A stretch of 64,000 bases of DNA from Auriscalpium vulgare (taxonomy: Eukaryota; Basidiomycota; Agaricomycetes; Russulales; Auriscalpiaceae): contig JAHBBC010000001.1 of NCBI GenBank assembly GCA_019915015.1, forward strand, positions 434,001-498,000, read 5' to 3'. Position numbers and translations under genes: made by a program. This document shows positions 22,597-34,911 of this stretch, piece by piece. Numbering within the stretch: position 1 is the stretch's first letter; every line of letters begins with the position of its first letter. The notes under the pieces are model-generated. The model made no database searches and was not told the DNA's origin. It saw only the letters and a program-made list of their open reading frames with translations.

Positions 22597-23199
22597 AGGT
22601 GGCACTGACGCGGAGGCAGAGTCGGAGTGGGAATCCTCCTCTTGCAATACCTCCCAGAGGCCGCGGTATTTTCGACAGAAACACTATGTAGCCTGCGCCG
22701 CGCGCGTTGTAAGCTACCACCCAGAGGTATTTGGCGCACTTCGAGCCTTCATATGCAATTCTAGACACGAATGGGTCCTGACGAGATAGTTAGTCGCATT
22801 CCCGCCGCTCTGTAGCTGGCATTCCGCGCTGCTCTATCTATGTACATAGATCAAGACACCGAGCTAGACGCTGCGAGAGCGGCGCGGAGATCTGGTCGTC
22901 TCCATAGCTTGACCTATCACAAGATAGTCTTTCTGAATATCATTTAGTCCGATTGTTACAGTTGTTGTATATGAGGTCGCGGCGGTTGGCGCCGACCCGA
23001 GCTCGAGCCCGGGAGTCCGACGCCTTTTGCGTGCGATGACAAAAATCCGAGGATAGGATATGCAATAAGAGATATATTGTACACACATCCCCAATCCCCG
23101 CCACCTGTTACACTGCACGTCGCGTCGTACAGCCCCCCCACAGGGTATGAATGAATGCAAAGCGATATGCAAGAATAGAATGCAGCTAATAGCTATGAA
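22597..23199. other. Intergenic, no gene recognised
   Basis: This holds the 3' flanks of two convergent genes. No frame longer than about 100 codons with a motif is present on either strand. Confidence 0.45.
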
Positions 23200-25285
23200 T
23201 TACTTCTTCACCGTGCCAATGACCGCGTCCGGCGCATACCGCGGGATGACCTTCGGGTCGTGCAGCATGTTGAACTCCTCCGTCGCGTCGCGCCCGGCGT
23301 AGAGCAGGATCGCCTTCTCGCCGCCGGGATGATCGGGGAGGAAGCTCGTCACGTCGAGCACCTGTCCGTCGACGACGACCCAGACGTCGTCCTTCTTGTT
23401 GTGCTTGGCGACTTCGTCGAGCGAGTACGCTTTCGCGCCGCTGCCGCTAGATGACGAAGCTGCGGGCTGGGCTGCGGGTGCGGACTTTTCCTCTGCTGGT
23501 GGCTGTGAAGGCAGAAGGCAGTCAGCGTCGGAGACGAGGAGAGACGAATGAAGTGCAGACCTTGGGAGCCTCGAGGTGGCCGGCGATAGCGCCTAACCGC
23601 CCGGCAGCCTGCTCTGCGATCTTGCCAGTCTTTTGCAGCAGGTACGCGCTAGCGGTGTCGCCGGAGACGCGACCGAACACAACGCAGCCGAGTAATGAGC
23701 TTCCGCCCAGACGGTTCGCGCCGTGCACACCACCAGCGACCTCTCCCGCAGCGAAGAGACCGGGGATGGGCTTCCCGCTCTTGTCAAGAACGCGCGACTC
23801 GGGATCGATCTCAAGACCACCCATAGTGTAGTGCAGCACGGGCGTCATGACGGCGACGTGGAAGGTGTCGTTTAATGACCAGTTGTCGTCCGAGAAGAAC
23901 TACCGCGACGGGGTGAGCAAGAAGTTCCACTCACACCGACGAGCTACTAACCTTCTTCTTGAACTTGTCGTTCTTCGTCCTCGCGGCAGTGTTGTAGTCG
24001 TCGAAGGTCTTCTTGAGGACCTCAGGCTTCAGGCCGAACTCCTTTGCCAGCTCCTCGCCGTTCTCGAACCTCTTCATCAAACCACGGCCGACGTAGTGCT
24101 TGCAGTGCCACTCGATCTCCTTCGAGGACTTGCCGTTGAGGACGAGGCGAACAGGGTACTAAGGGAACGAGTGTCAACAAACGGATCTCACAGGCGAGCA
24201 CGCAATGGAGACATACCTTGCCATTCTCCCAAATCTTGCCGGTGACGAAGTCACGATGCTGAAGCTCGTCAACGAAGCGCTGGCCCTCGTTGTCCAAGAG
24301 CAGGCCTCCAACACCACGGAGAGCCTCAGCCGCCAAGAACTTCACCTTCGCGTTCGGCTCTTTCGGATCGACAAGGCCGGTGGGATGCACCTGAACCTTC
24401 TCGAGGTCGACTGCGCTGGCGCCGATGTTGAGCGCGAGCTTCTGGCCATCGCCTGTACAGTGGTCGCCATTGGTGGTCGGGAGGTCCCAGAGCTCTGGGC
24501 GATACTTCTTGAGGAGCGAGTCCTCCGTGAAGTCGGCGGCATAGCCACCCGTTGCGAGGACGACTGGGCCGTAGGCTGTCTCTGTCTTCCCCTTGAGGGT
24601 GTACTCCACGCCAACGACAGAGCCCGAGTCGTCCTTTACAAGTTTGGTGACGCGCGCTTTCTTGACGATCTTTACGCGGTCGGGGATGGACTCGGACAGA
24701 TCCTCAAGCCGCTCCATTTGAGCGTAGGTGATGACCTGCGGCGCGAAATCTCAGCGGGAGTTCAGCATCCGATAGCGACGGAAACGCACCATTCCCGGGA
24801 ACTGCGCGTCTCCACGATGTGTGCGGGGCTGGCTGTGCCCACCGAGGCGGGAGACCTTCGAAAGGTCTAGAGCGAACTTGTCCTGGAGCCAGTTCACAGC
24901 GTCGCCGGAGCGCCCCGTCAGCACGCGAATGAGATCATCTCGGGCAAGGTCGCGCGCCTGTAAGGTCGTCAGACGGGAGGCACGAGAAAATGAGATCTGG
25001 AGCGTACGGAGTTCTTCGTATCGTCGAAGAATATCTTCACAGAATCCGGGATGCCGAGGTTCTGCTGGGACTGTGTACCGGCGCCGTTGATGCCAGACGT
25101 GGCCTTGGTCGAGTTACCGCCCATAAAGCTGGCGTTGGAATCAGTTCTCTGCGCAGGAGGTGAGCCTATGCTTCATGTACGCACCCCTGTTTGTCCAGGA
25201 GGAGGACGTTGGCGCCGCGCTCGAGGAGGGTGTGAGCTGCAGAGAGACCGGCGAGACCGCCGCCGACAACGATGACCTGTGCCAT
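23200..25285 (-). CDS. Fumarate reductase (FAD) with C-terminal cytochrome b5 domain, 585 aa
   Basis: Exons are 25285-25185, 25128-25008, 24957-24790, 24735-24217, 24158-23952, 23899-23561 and 23502-23200. The N-terminus is a Rossmann FAD site ([20 protein letters not shown]). Fumarate reductase blocks follow: [62 protein letters not shown] and [18 protein letters not shown]. The last exon begins with an Ala/Pro/Ser linker and then a cytochrome b5 heme-binding domain ([35 protein letters not shown] with the axial His). This matches Osm1-like soluble fumarate reductases, which reoxidise reduced flavins or NADH when oxygen is low. The b5 fusion is a known architecture in fungi. There is no signal peptide, so a cytosolic or mitochondrial location is likely. 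Confidence 0.93.
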
Positions 25286-27407
25286 GGGGGACGATGTATG
25301 GGGTGTGGGGAAGGAAGGGGGATATACGAAAGAGCGATGATGCGGGGTACCAGGGTCTTATAGGAAGAGAGCCAATCACGAGGTTAGGGTTGCAATAGCC
25401 GTTCGCATGTGATATCCCCGCTCTAAGCCCGGCATCCGTTGCCACTTCATCCTAGACTTACTAAAATTCTGCCGCAGCCTTTCAGCATGTGCCTACGTCT
25501 CGAAAATCATATCCTTGCGCTCGCGGCTCAACCCTACAACGGGTTTGGACGGACTTAGAGCGGTCCGGTCACATCAATGCGCGCTACATTCGCTCGTTTG
25601 TGGTCCTCCGCAGCTTCCGCGGACTATGAAGCGGGTGTCCGTGATGCGAAATAGACGCAAAGATCTTCTCGCAGCGGCACGACGCAGTAGCTTGATCTTG
25701 ACGGCTGGTAGACGATTGCCTTATTCAAGGTTTTTCCCCCGCCGTGAGCCCACGGCTAAAGTACTTGGATTAAAAGATGTGTACTTAGAGGAGCGTCGAG
25801 AATGAGATACTGTATTGGTCCATGATATGCGCGGACACAGCGAGAGTCTGGGAAACGGTGAAAAGCCGACCTCGACGTGACCTCGTGTCGAGGAATTGTG
25901 AACGAGGGACTAGTAATCGCCGTTGCTGCAGTCTAGTCGAGAAGGCGGCAACGCGTCTAGCTGCTTGCTCACAGCGGTCGCCGACACTGAGTAAAGGCGT
26001 CAAGAATCCAGAAGGACATGGTTGGATGCAGGATGGCTGATCATCAGATCGAAGTTCAGGTCCCGAAGTGAAGGCCTCTGTCCGAGACGCTTTGGAACCA
26101 GGGATGCAGCGTAGCCTGAGATATCCAGTGGCAGCAGTAAATTGATGATGTCCTGGCGCGGTGTGGAGGCCATACAGCTAGATCAACTACCATTTGTCAT
26201 TGAGTCAGCTACGAAGACTACTTACATACAGCTGAGAAAGAATCTGCGTAACGGAAAGGGAGATCATATTGCAAAGTCTGGTTCATGGCGACAACTTGCA
26301 GACACCCACCTTGAATGGCAATGACAATCGGCACAGCCTGGGCAGAGCGCAAGCACACTTTGATATAGTGAGTCTCAGAATTCACCCTGGACTAAGATGG
26401 ACTTTCGTCAGAATATGTTCCGAGGGAGGCGGTAAAACTTCATGGCACCTGAATCCATTATCTAACTGTCCTGCCAGTGCGCCGCGTGATAAAAGCTACC
26501 AAGAAGCTACCGCAGTGCACGCGCGACTCAGAGCGCTTTGAATGTGTTGTGAGAATGTGTTGTGATGTTGCTTGTTCGGAGCTTAGGCGCCCGGCGCAGC
26601 GAACCTTTATTTATTCCTGTTGATGATGGGCGCTAATATCGCCTCAGCACTGAGCACTGACTCGCACTGGGCCCATAGGCTGTTGCCCTCCTGCCGAGTC
26701 CTCTTACCCCATCCACCGCCGCACAAGACCCTATAACGCCCGAGGAAGACTGCGGGGAGAGCTTGGTGCTCAAGGCGGGTCGAGTTGTCCCGCCGTTTGC
26801 CACGCCATCACGGTACGCGGCGAATCCGCCGTACGCGCCTAAGTATGCGCTGTATGACCGTGGGCCGTATGTGCCGTGGTGGCCTTGGTCGCCGTGTGCG
26901 CGCGCATTCGCCGTGTACGCGCGCATGTTCGCCGTGTGCTTGCCTGCCATCCCTCCTCGTTTTGCTAGTTGCTCAATCTGACTGACTTCTGAGAGTCTCT
27001 CAGGACATCCAGAAATTCGACTACGGACCTCCAATCCCGCGTGAACAAGGTAGCTAGTGTAGCGGTCTGGAGATTCAATGTTTTACATAGATGCCCCACC
27101 CGCATATGCTCTGGTACGCATCTTTCGCTGGAACCATGTCAGAGAGTGCTGATCGCCGCCGCAGATGCTATCATGTACTAGTACTGCCCTGCGCCTCTTT
27201 TGGCCTCAATGCATCTTTGTCGTCAATGGAACTTTCGATATGGACTTTTCGAGAGCTTGGCAACGCCTTCCGCTTCAAAGGCACAAAGGGTGACAGTGCC
27301 TGACCTTAGGACGGACAAAGATCATTATCCCCGAACCCTTCATATTTGACGAAGATAAAACCTACGCTTCTTCCCATTCCTTTCCGTCTTCATTCATCCC
27401 AAGAGCC
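25286..27407. other. 2.1 kb intergenic region with a short tandem repeat
   Basis: This divergent interval lies between the fumarate reductase and zinc-finger genes. Frames of up to ~130 codons exist but are motif-free. A small imperfect tandem repeat of about 20 bp (unit GCCGTGTRCGCGCGCATT) lies at 26893-26940 and produces a Gly/Tyr/Arg-rich spurious frame on the minus strand. Confidence 0.45.
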
Positions 27408-28681
27408 ATGTCTGTGCAGGTCACATCTCCTCCTCCACCCGTCATCGCTGCGGAGCACGATTGGCGGGTGCAACGCGTCCCTTTGGCCGAAGAGTGAGTG
27501 GCTTTCGCCATGACTGCTGGACTCTACCAATACTTTGCCATTAGCCCCCTTGATAGCGCTGGCGTGGCTGTGGATCCCTTCATAGACGACCCTGAAGGGT
27601 CTGCGGCAGTGGTGGAATTGTTCGAATTGTACGCCGATTTCGTCTCTGAGTCCGTACACATGCTGAACGATGCTTTCTCGGAACCAGCATTCTGTCTTCG
27701 GAGCTATATGCGGTTGATCCACAGGCCATTCCAAGTCTGACTCCTCGGAACGATGAGACACCCATTCCTCAGCCTTCCGTGATACCACCTTCCGAACTCC
27801 AACCATCGGCGACCTCGTACGCTGCACCACCCACACCTCCTGGCGAGGACCTTGCTGCTGCACTACAGTCATCATTCCAGAATCACGTATATCCGGCGAT
27901 TATCCAGCCATATACCCCGCCTAGCACCCCTCCCCGTCAAGCCACCCATCAGTCTTTCCCTTCGCATGTTCTGCCGCAATTCGGAACATACTCGTCGCCC
28001 GCCCCCATGCATGCGCCGAACTCACGCTGGCTTCCAGAGACCCCTCTGCAGCGGCTTCCTGAGGCTGCGTATCCGACCCCTGTCCCATCCCCTGAACCTA
28101 AAGTCGCCAGCAAGAAGCGCGCCTTCGCAGCGCCGTCCGACGACGACGACGACGCCGTTACGACTTCCGACTTCATATCGCACCTGCCCAACTCCGTCAT
28201 CATGGACAAGCTCTTCACGCCCAGACCCCTCGTCCCTATCCAGTGCCAATGGGGCGTCTGCGGGAAGTACCTCCTCCCCACGCGCGGGGGCATCCAGGAG
28301 CACCTCCGCACGGTGCACGGACTCAAGTGCGACGAGAAGCGCGTGGCATGCCAGTGGCTCGGGTGCGGGCAGGTGCTGCAGAGCCGGAGCCTGCCGCAGC
28401 ACCTCGGCGCGCAGACGCACGTCGGCTCGCTGTCGGGCGCGTGCAGGCTGTGCGCCGCGCCCATTGCGCGCGATGCAATCGTGCGGCGGCATCTGGCGGG
28501 GGGTTGCAAGGTCCTCAACGATCGGAATGCGCGGGTAGTTGCGTTCCTCACGCTGGGCGTGCCGCTGCCCGGGCCTGGTGCGACTGCCCCACCGGCGAAG
28601 AAGCGTCGAACAGTGTCGAAGTTGATAGACCCATCCGCTTGGGTATCCGGTCCCCCACCATCATTAGTCTTTTATCCATAA
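27408..28681 (+). CDS. Three-zinc-finger (C2H2-like) protein, paralogue, 390 aa
   Basis: Exons are 27408-27493, 27545-27653 and 27704-28681. Intron 1 (GTGAGT...TTAG, 51 nt) splits a codon at phase 2, as in the 4570-6003 gene. Intron 2 (GTACAC...GGAG, 50 nt) joins the Asp/Glu-rich exon 2 to the finger exon. Residues about 246-333 hold three fingers (IQCQWGVCGKYLL...HLRTVHG, ACQWLGCGQVL...HLGAQTH, ACRLCAAPI...HLAGGC). They are preceded by the conserved FISHLPNSVIMDKLF and an acidic DDDDDAV stretch. Basic KKRR near the C-terminus could be a nuclear signal. The region before the fingers is Pro/Ser-rich and disordered-looking. Nucleic-acid binding is inferred from the fingers. Confidence 0.82.
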
Positions 28682-28943
28682 TACGGACACTATGAGCACT
28701 GTTGGCGCACATTCTCTCTTTTACTCGGCATTGCGCCCGCTTTCTACCATATCCTTTGTAATCACATTCGTTTTTCATACTCTATATACCATCTTGTAGC
28801 CCATCTTGCTGTAGCCCTAGCAATCTGGTGTTTTTTTTCTGAATTTCTTTTGTATGAACATTATTTGAGCGCTTGAGGTTTCAGTGACGCGACGCGTCAG
28901 TGTTGTCTCGCCTTCATCTCCCCCACCATCCCTGCACACCAAC

Positions 28944-30131
28944 ATGTCTGGCGACGACGATTCCAGCGGTTGGCAGCTCACCGAATCCGATCCAAGCGTT
29001 TTCACGTACGCCCCCATTCCACAAATGCACTTTGCTCACTCACCAACTCTGCAGCCAACTGCTCACCACGCTCGGTGTCCCGCTCGTTGTCGACGACCTC
29101 TACTCGCTCGATGCGGCCGCCCTCGCACCTATGCAGCCTCTCCGCGCGCTCATCTTCCTCTTCAAGTGGCTGCCAGGGGCAGGGGAGCCCGAGAGCACCG
29201 GCGGGCAGTACGACGCGGACTTCCCGGGCTTCTTCGCGCACCAGGTCGTGAACAATGCGTGCGCGACGCTCGCGGTCCTCAACGCGCTCGGAAACATCCC
29301 CCTGCTCCCGATGGGCAAGCCGCTGGGCGAGCTCATCGGCTTCGCGGCAGGCATGGACCCGCAGACGCGTGGGATGGTCGTCACGAGCGCGGACTGGCTG
29401 CGCGAGGCGCACAACGCGCTGTCGCCGCCCTCCGCGATCTCGCTCGACGGGCTGAACCTCCCAAAGACGACCGAGGACGCATACCATTTTGTGGTGTATG
29501 TGCCCGTGCTAGGCGCGGTGTATGAATTGGACGGGCTGAAGCAGTCGCCGATACGTCATGGGGAGTACGAGGAGACGGGCGAGGGATGGACGAAGAAGGC
29601 TCGGTGAGCACTAGCTGTGCACTTAATTTCCACCGTGTCTGATGAATTCTTCAGGGAAGTGATAGAGACGCGAATCGCTACATATCCTCCAGGAGCAGTA
29701 AGTCCCAAGCTGGTTTGACTTCTGTTTTACTCATTTTTTCTATCTCTAGCTCGAATTCAGTCTCCTCGCATTGCATGACGACCCCTTGCCCATTCTCCAA
29801 AAACGTCTAGCGCAGGCCCACGAAACGAACGATGTGCTCGCTGCCTCAGAACTGAGCCAGCAGCTGGCGAGCGAGTCCGCGAAACGAGAACGATGGGCAG
29901 TGAGTATTTTCTTGTTTCTTCAGCAAAACATCAGGCGCTGACTGGGACTCGTGGTAGTTTGAGAACAGCTTGCGGACCCATAATTATGTCGGGATGATCC
30001 ATGCCCTCACCGCCGCGCTTGCGAAGGCAGGCCGGTTAGACGCGGCGACGGAGGTTGCGAAGGCAGCGATGAAGCAGCGCATTGAGGCCCAGAAAGCGAA
30101 GGGGTCGTTCTCGGAGGACGATTATGCGTAA
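28944..30131 (+). CDS. Ubiquitin C-terminal hydrolase, UCH37/UCHL5 type, 325 aa
   Basis: Exons are 28944-29005, 29055-29603, 29655-29697, 29750-29899 and 29958-30131; the introns are 49-58 nt. The catalytic core is complete: Cys90 in VVNNACATLAVL with the oxyanion Gln just upstream, His165 in EDAYHFVVYVP and Asp180 in VYELDGL. These numbers almost coincide with those of human UCH37. The C-terminal ~100 residues form the coiled ULD/tail region (RTHNYVGMIHALTAALA, EVAKAAMKQRIEAQ), which in UCH37 docks to the proteasome subunit Rpn13. It is expected to trim ubiquitin from proteasome-bound substrates. The start ATG is followed by the usual GWQLTESDPSVFT. Confidence 0.95.
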
Positions 30132-30772
30132 CACGTACTTCGACATAGCTTGTGTGAGACTACAATTCTCCTCATATCGTCCTCGGGCGCGAAAATATGT
30201 GGCTCTCCGCGCGCGGAAGCCTCTTGTTCACTCTCCTCTTGTCCACTCCCGCCAACACGTTCCCCCTGCATCCACCTTCGGCGCCTTGTGTCATGTTTAC
30301 GTCTACCCCCATGCATGATGCTCGTGCGACGTGCAGGGCCCTTATATCTAAGCAAAGGTGCACACCGGCGTGCGAAGCTTGCTGATTGCGAGCACGCGGT
30401 CACCTTCCGCCCGCGCGATTCTTCTCGCGCAATCCCTCTCCCGACCTCCGTCATTCAAAAGCGCTCGTACTGGCGTCAGCTTTACGAGGACGACGAGTGA
30501 GGGACACCCCTGCAAGTCCGGTCACTCCAACGATCGTTCCACCAACAATCGTTCCTGCAGACGTCCTTCCAGCAGACGTCCTTCCAGCAGCCGTCCTTCC
30601 AGCAGACGTTGTACCAGCAGACGTCCTTCCAGCGGACGTCGTTCCAACATCCACTCCTCCAACATTGACTCCTCCAACATCGACTCCTCCAACTTCGACT
30701 CCTCCAACTTCTCCTCCAACATCGACTCTTCCAATCATCGTTTTCACAAGTCCAACCACCGATCCCACAATC
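30132..30772 (+). repeat. Upstream region of dipeptidase with minisatellite
   Basis: A TATA-like TTATATCTA lies at 30342-30350. From about 30525 to 30735 there is a minisatellite: roughly seven 15-bp units near GACGTCCTTCCAGCA, then shorter units near TCCAACATCGACTCC. The array is in frame with the dipeptidase ORF and would read PADVLPADVL...TPPTSTPPTS, but no ATG exists in that frame before 30773. It is therefore placed in the 5' leader or promoter. Confidence 0.6.
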
Positions 30773-32589
30773 ATGCCGCCAACTGAAGAGACTGGCCTAC
30801 TCACACACATCGACGGCGTCGACGAGGGTACCGTTCGACGGAAGACGGTCGCCCGGGCCGTCGTCCGCGGTACCCTACTCGTCGTATTTGCCGTCGCGCT
30901 GGCCATTGTGCTGCTGTACAACGACCTGGGGGAGCTGGCGGGGAGGTTGCCGAAGGACCCTCGTAAGGCTGCTGCTGTCCTGTTGGACCAGGCGCCAGTC
31001 ATCGTGCGTGATTATCTCTGCTACGCGGTATGGGTTGTTCACGAGCACCCAGGATGGGCACATAGGCAAGTTGCCTCGAATGGAACGGGCGCACAGGAAC
31101 TGACGGCCGCAGTAGACTTGCCCGAGCTCATCCGCACGGTGTACGCCAACAACGCGTCTGCGGTCGAGCTGGACAAGCCCACGCTGGGGCACGTGGATAT
31201 CCCGCGTATTCGGAAGGGCAAGCTGGGCGGATTCTTCTGGTGCGTGCCCTATGATCTTTACCCGGCCACGTTCCAACCAGTGTTGCTAGGTCGGTATACG
31301 TTGACTGCCCTTCCGATGCAGGAGAAGACTTTATCAATGCGACTTGGCGCGTCCGGTGCGTCCCCCGCGTCTAAGTACGCCAAACGATCGCCGAGCCAAT
31401 ATCTCAGGGACACTCTCGAGCAAATCGACATATCCCATCAGTTGATTGAAAAATACCACGAGGTGCGTTCACCTCGTCCGTGCCACCTGACGCTGATAGT
31501 TTACCCCGCGCAGACTTTTGAGCTGACGCTCACGGCCGCGGACATCACGTCTGCCATCTCTCGGGGAAAGGTCGCAAGCCTGTTCGGTGTCGAAGGGTGC
31601 GCTTCGCGACCGATCGTGTTGTCCGCCTGCCGACTGACGCCCTTCCAGCGGCCACCAGCTTGGCAACTCGCTCGGCGTCCTGCGCACATACTATGCGCTC
31701 GGCGTCCGCTATATGACGCTTACCCACGTCTGCCACAACGCGTTCGCGGATTCGTCCGGGCTGTTCACCGGGATCGAGCCCCTGCACCATGGTCTCAGGT
31801 AAGCTGTCCGCTCCCGCTGACTCCCCGCGCTGACACCGCCGCAGCCCGCTCGGCGAGGCGTTAGTCTACGAGATGAACCGCCTCGGCATGCTCGTCGACC
31901 TGTCGCACACGTCGGACGACACGGCGCTGCAGGCGCTCAACATCTCCCGCGCACCAGTCATCTTCTCGCACTCCGCCGCGCGCGCCCTGCACGACATCCC
32001 GCGCAACGTTCCTGACGAGGTGCTTAAGAAGGTCGGCACGGGGCCTGGGCAGCAAGATGGCGTTGTGATGGTCAGTGCGCCAGCTTAGCGCGCTGTGATC
32101 CGTCTGCTGACGCGCGCCGCAGGTCAACTTCTACCCAGCATTTGTGTCAGACCATCCGGACGAGGCGGATGTGTTCACAGTCGCAGACCATATCGACTAC
32201 ATTGCAAGCGTGACGAGCCGCAAGCAGTACGCATTGTCTGCTCTTGACCCGTGCCCTTCTAACCAACCCCCCGTAGTGTCGGCATCGGTAGCGACTACGA
32301 CGGCATCGAAACCACTCCCATAGGCTTAGAAGACGTCTCCAAGTACCCAGCTCTGGTGCGTACCAACAGCCTTCTCTAGATGACCTGGACGTGACATGCT
32401 TTACAGATCGCTGAGCTGTACAGTCGGGGGTGGGGCAAGCGCGATCTCGCCGGGCTCACTGGCGCGAACCTGCTCCGCGTCAAGGCGGGCGCTGAGCAGG
32501 TTGCTCTGCAGATGGCGAGGGAGGGCGCGCTGCCTGCAGCTGATATATACGAGAAGCGGCCTGACCTGCCTTCCAGGCGAGATCACTAG
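30773..32589 (+). CDS. Membrane dipeptidase, peptidase family M19, eleven exons, 437 aa
   Basis: Exons are 30773-31003, 31053-31065, 31116-31239, 31290-31355, 31408-31462, 31514-31596, 31649-31798, 31845-32070, 32123-32226, 32277-32355 and 32407-32589. Residues 30-49 are one hydrophobic signal-anchor helix. The zinc site is complete: His80 and Asp82 in DGHID, Glu190 in GVEGGHQLGN, His262 in DLSHTS, His283 in FSHSAAR, and Asp357 in GIGSDYDG. The DGHI motif is encoded by a 13-nt microexon followed by a GC-AG intron (donor GCAAGT); this combination restores the consensus exactly. The enzyme hydrolyses dipeptides at a membrane, probably facing the vacuole or cell exterior. Confidence 0.92.
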
Positions 32590-33365
32590 TCGATTTGTCG
32601 TCAACTCATGTACTCAATCTTACTAGTACCGAGTCCGTTGAAGACTTGGACGCGTCGATTTGGCGTCGATTGTATTTATCGCATGGGCCGGCCAACCCAC
32701 CGAGACCGACGGCCCCGTGGCCCGCGGCCCCGGCTGGGCCGGAAGTCGACTTACCTCAAGGCTCTGTTCTGAACAGTGTTCAGCTTTATCTCGCGTAACC
32801 GTTTCTCTACCAGTCGTTCAATTGCAGATAACGGAGGTCGTCGGTATGTCGCTTTCCTTGGTTTCTCTCTGCCATTCCGATTGATTTCAGGGGACCCGGC
32901 GAGATAACCTGGCTCTTAATGTTGGCCACTCCTACGAGTCCGACCGCGGTCGGATTCAAGTTGAGCTGCATCGCGGACGGCTTTCTCGCCTTGGCGCGCT
33001 CGAGGTGCCAGGATTTCTTTTGTCTCAGGCTAATGTCGGGCCAGTTTGTGCTGCGCGATGAACATCTCTGATCAACCGGCAACGGATAGTTGCTGATGTG
33101 CCGACGCGATGAGACGCGATGCTAATTTCGCACTCACGCAGTATGTCGTGATCTGGCATTTCTGTGCAGTTTTGTAACTGACTGTGTACCATTTTGTATA
33201 GAGTGGGTTGTCTCGGAGGGGTGATGCCTGAAACCTTGCCGATCCCGAGACACCTCGGTCCTCAGCGCAATCAACGAGCCGGCAGATGGGTGATCGACTG
33301 GGAGCCGGCGGTCATCTGATCTCCCAGTTGGAGGCGCACGCCAGAACTCGCAGGACGACACCCTG
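32590..33365. other. Intergenic, no gene recognised
   Basis: This is the 3' flank of the dipeptidase gene and the promoter of the hydrolase. There are no coding-like frames with motifs. Confidence 0.45.
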
Positions 33366-33373
33366 TATAAAAG
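33366..33373 (+). promoter_or_regulatory. TATA box of the hydrolase gene
   Basis: TATAAAAG lies 79 nt upstream of the ATG at 33445. Confidence 0.7.
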
Positions 33374-33444
33374 GATGCCTGCTGGAAATCACTGTCAACG
33401 CCACTGCACATCCGCATCCCCACTCTCACCTACGCACGCACAAC

Positions 33445-34653
33445 ATGGACGCCTCTTCTTACAAGAAGCTCACCACCACCCGTGGCTACACGTACAACTA
33501 CTACAGTGTCTCCGCCGCGGCTGACTCTAAGCCTACTCTTCTCTTTCTCCACGGCTTCCCTTCCTCTTCTACCGACTGGCGCCGCATCATCGAGTATTTC
33601 CAGCCCAAGGGCTACGGCATCATCGCCCCAGACAACTTGGGCTATGCAGGCACTGACAAGCCAGCTGATCCCAAGGCATACCTCGGCTCTGCGCTTGCGA
33701 AGGACCTTGTCGAGATTTTGGACGCTGAGAATATCCCGAAGGTCATCGTCGTCGGCCACGATTGGTGAGTTATAGCCCAGCACGGTTCTCGCTGGTTCTT
33801 ACGAATATGTATGCAGGGGTACGCGTCCGGAATCGCGTCTCGTGAACTACTTCCCTGACCGTGTACTCGGTCTGGCCTTTATCACGTCCGGTTACATTCG
33901 TCCGAAGTCGACCTACGACCTCAACGCGCTCACCGCCGTCACCAAGCAGCTCGCTGGCCGCGAGCTCCTTGGGTACTGGAAGTTCTTTGCCCAAGAGGGA
34001 TCGGAGAAGCTCGTCGAGGAACATGTGAGCTCCCGAAGTGTGACTCGCGCAACTGGACAGTATTCTGACGGCGCCCGTCTTGCCCACCTCGCAGTTCGAC
34101 TCGTTCTTCTCTCTCGCATTTCCCCATGAGCCGTCGCTCTGGAGGGATAATATGTGCCCAACCGGCGCCATCGAGGAATGGCTGAAAGCAGACAAGACTG
34201 CTCCTCTGCCCTCGTATTTGACTGAGGAGGTACATCTCCCTACCCTTAGTGACAACGTATGCGTTCTTATATGTATGTTAGGACAAGGCTGCGTACAAAG
34301 CGTCGCTCCTCGCGGGTGGGTTTGAGCCCCTGCACAATTGGTGGAGGGTCATCACACAGGGTCTTGACTTCGCCGACGACGATGGTAAGCCAATCTCCCC
34401 TTCCGCATATACGCGCCTCTGATGGATGTTCCACACAGCTATTCCGGAGGCGGCATACCCTATTCAGCAGCCGGTGTTCTTCGCTGCTTCCGCTCTCGAT
34501 GAGGCGTGTATTCCTGTCCTAGGCACACTTGGACTCAAGGCTTTCGTGAAAGGCCCTATCACGGTGAAGGAGTTCCAGGCTGACCACTGGGTTATCCTGT
34601 CCCACTCTCAGGAGCTCAGCGAAGCATTGGAGAAGTGGATCGAGGGTATTTAA
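33445..34653 (+). CDS. Alpha/beta hydrolase, epoxide-hydrolase-like, 326 aa
   Basis: Exons are 33445-33764, 33817-34024, 34095-34229, 34282-34384 and 34439-34653. The fold markers are in order: the oxyanion motif LLFLHGFPSSSTDW, IIAPDNLGYAGTDKP, the nucleophile elbow VVGHDWGTR with Asp106, and a late His305 in FQADHW. Asp in the GHDWG elbow points to an epoxide hydrolase rather than an esterase. No signal peptide is present, so a cytosolic enzyme is likely, perhaps detoxifying epoxides from lignin or lipid metabolism (inference). Intron 2 is slightly long (70 nt). The lid region (WKFFAQEG, LWRDNMCPTGAIEEWLK) is intact, and no key residue is missing. Confidence 0.9.
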
Positions 34654-34911
34654 TTTCCTGTATCATATCTGTTTATCAATCGATGTCCCATGTCTTTCTC
34701 CGTTGTACGTGTTCAGACCGGTAGGCAGAGCGCGGGCTGCGTGGAAAAACCGTTCTCACTGCAACGTTCACCGCGTTTGCTGCATGCATCGCTGGCTTTC
34801 ATCATTCGAGGACCGAGCACTCTTTTCTCCACCTAGACGCGGACTACACCATTGCAACTCGTACACTGAAGACAAAAAGAGAACAGGAACAACTTGACGA
34901 AGCTGCCACAA

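Noticed and set aside
26633..27034. Gly/Tyr/Arg-rich 133-codon minus-strand frame
   Set aside because: Composition is explained by a GC-rich short tandem repeat; no splice or promoter support.
30386..30772. N-terminal extension of the dipeptidase ORF through the minisatellite
   Set aside because: No ATG in frame; the family N-terminus (short polar stretch then anchor helix) fits the ATG at 30773.
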